Of a DNA stretch of 14,498 nt, positions 13,624 through 14,498 are shown piece by piece; positions within the stretch are counted from its first letter, which is position 1; each line of letters begins with the position of its first letter. This DNA comes from CAYLNK01 sp964384675 (GTDB lineage: Bacteria; Acidobacteriota; Thermoanaerobaculia; UBA5066). The translations under genes and the position numbers were made by a program. The stretch lies in contig CAYLNK010000154.1 of assembly GCA_964384675.1 (NCBI GenBank), positions 1-14,498 of the forward strand, given 5' to 3'. The notes below the pieces were generated by a model. That model was not told where the DNA came from. It did no database searches and was given only the letters and a program-made list of their open reading frames with translations.

Positions 13624-14498
13624 TCAGGTGAGGAAGCCGAGCATCGCGGCCCACGGCGCGTCCCGCCGCGTGTGGCGGCGCAGGACGCGCAACGTCGCCT
13701 CGCGGTGCGGCGCGTAGATCCGGCGGCCTTTCGCGAGCATCTTCTCGAACGTCCCCAGCACCTTCCAGGCACGCTCCAGGAGCACCGCCTCTCCGAAGGC
13801 CGAGCCGTCGTCCGGCACGCATTCGCCGGCGCGTTCGAAGCGGAGCGAGACGGGGTCGTAGTCCGGGGGGCCGTAGCGCAGGTCCTGGAAGTCGATGGCC
13901 GCCAGCCGGCCGTCCGGCGCGCGCATCAGGTTGTTCGCATGGAAGTCCCGGTGCGTGGGGACGGGGTCTCCCGTCCGCAGCGGATCGGATGCCGCCTCGG
14001 CGAGCTCGGATGCCAGCTGGTCCCACTCCTCCGCCCGGGCGGGAGGGAGCGGCGCGTCGCCCCCCCGCTCGAGGGCCCAGAGACGTGTGTGGGCCAGCTC
14101 GGCGCGAAAGAAAGCGGCGTCGAACGGCGGGTTCCCGAGCGCTTCCTCCCGCGGGATGCTGCGGACCCCGAAGAGCATCTGCTCCGCTTCGTCGAGGAGG
14201 TCGGGACGATCCTCACGGGGCGCCTCGCGCAGCTCCGTCGCGAGGTCCCGGTCTCCGAGGTCCTCGACCAGCGCCGCACCCAGGGACGGCGCGTCGGCGA
14301 GGAGCTCCGGCACGCGCACGCCGGCCGAATGAAGGGCCCGTCCGAGCGCCGCCCAGCGTTCCTGGGCATGGGTCTGCGGCTCCGGGTAGAGGACGAGGAG
14401 CGCCGACGCGCCGGCCGGAGCCGAGACGCGGAAGTACCGGCGTCCTCCCACGTCCCCGGCCAGCGGCGCGGGCTCTGCGGCCGGGGCCAGCCCGAAGT
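13624..14498 (-). CDS. APH-fold phosphotransferase, AmgK-like (5' partial)
   Basis: 290 residues are visible; the N-terminus lies beyond the right edge. The visible part starts FGLAPAAEPAPLAGD and continues VGGRRYFRVSAP, a degenerate version of the GDxSxRRYFRV element that opens the N-lobe in this family. ALVEDLGDRDL is the hinge region. The catalytic loop is THRDFHANNLM (Asp in HRD, with Asn for metal), and AAIDFQDLRYGPPDYDPVSL contains the DFQD metal-binding Asp. The HRDFHxxNLM and DFQDxxYGPxxYDxVSL combination is typical of N-acetylmuramate/N-acetylglucosamine 1-kinase (AmgK), which feeds peptidoglycan-sugar recycling. Other aminoglycoside/choline-kinase-like enzymes share much of it, so the substrate is inferred. 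In such genomes a nucleotidyltransferase (MurU-like) gene is often adjacent, but that would lie outside this window or elsewhere. The stop is 24 nt from the end of tatA. Confidence 0.82.
   Translation of the reverse strand, partial: FGLAPAAEPAPLAGDVGGRRYFRVSAPAGASALLVLYPEPQTHAQERWAALGRALHSAGVRVPELLADAPSLGAALVEDLGDRDLATELREAPREDRPDLLDEAEQMLFGVRSIPREEALGNPPFDAAFFRAELAHTRLWALERGGDAPLPPARAEEWDQLASELAEAASDPLRTGDPVPTHRDFHANNLMRAPDGRLAAIDFQDLRYGPPDYDPVSLRFERAGECVPDDGSAFGEAVLLERAWKVLGTFEKMLAKGRRIYAPHREATLRVLRRHTRRDAPWAAMLGFLT

Noticed and set aside
1..14498. CRISPR array, tRNA/rRNA gene, insertion sequence or att site
   Set aside because: No regularly spaced identical repeats outside the protein-coding Asp-box repeats, no transposase or integrase-like product, no cloverleaf-like segment or rRNA stretch recognised, and composition is even throughout.

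Overview
This is a strongly GC-rich bacterial chromosome segment in which nearly all third codon positions are G or C. The organism is diderm: the window has a BamD lipoprotein, further lipoprotein or exported candidates, and a TatA. A membrane Ser/Thr kinase with a TPR sensor tail, a beta-propeller protein with a duplicated C-terminal module, and a stand-alone PASTA protein next to rpe together suggest Acidobacteriota (Thermoanaerobaculia- or Holophagae-like). That placement is inference from gene style, not from a marker gene.

Layout. (1) 2-1552 (+): C-terminal part of a membrane Ser/Thr protein kinase with TPR-like repeats, cut by the left edge. (2) 1643-5200 (+): a large exported or lipid-anchored protein with eleven Asp-box (BNR/sortilin-type) motifs and a tandemly duplicated module of about 240 residues. 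(3) 5270-7295 (+): a tightly overlapping triad of ECF sigma factor, one-TM putative anti-sigma factor, and a membrane-anchored protein with a CxxC. (4) 9713-7325 (-): PHP-domain phosphoesterase, endonuclease IV (nfo) and an exported cupin; nfo and the cupin gene overlap by 4 nt. (5) 9764-12017 (+): PASTA protein, rpe and bamD joined by 4-nt overlaps. (6) 12127-12981 (+): an exported protein with two related beta-rich modules, with its own candidate promoter and a near-perfect intrinsic terminator at 13011-13041. (7) 13140-13599 (+): a 77-residue Fis-type DNA-binding protein and tatA. (8) 14498-13624 (-): an aminoglycoside-phosphotransferase-fold kinase resembling AmgK, cut by the right edge.

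Functional picture. Most genes concern the cell envelope: sensing (kinase-TPR, ECF/anti-sigma, PASTA), outer-membrane assembly (BamD), export (TatA), possible wall-sugar recycling (AmgK-like) and extracytoplasmic proteins of unknown role. Housekeeping genes (rpe, nfo) are interleaved. There is no sign of a mobile element, CRISPR array, prophage, tRNA or rRNA. No gene-free stretch exceeds 300 bases; the longest gap, 12982-13139, holds the terminator. I did not find an obviously new defence or mobile system. The best leads are the ECF triad, the duplicated C-terminal module of the Asp-box protein, the missing canonical start codon of nfo, and two promoters whose -10 lies exactly 7 nt before an ATG, the arrangement expected of leaderless mRNAs.
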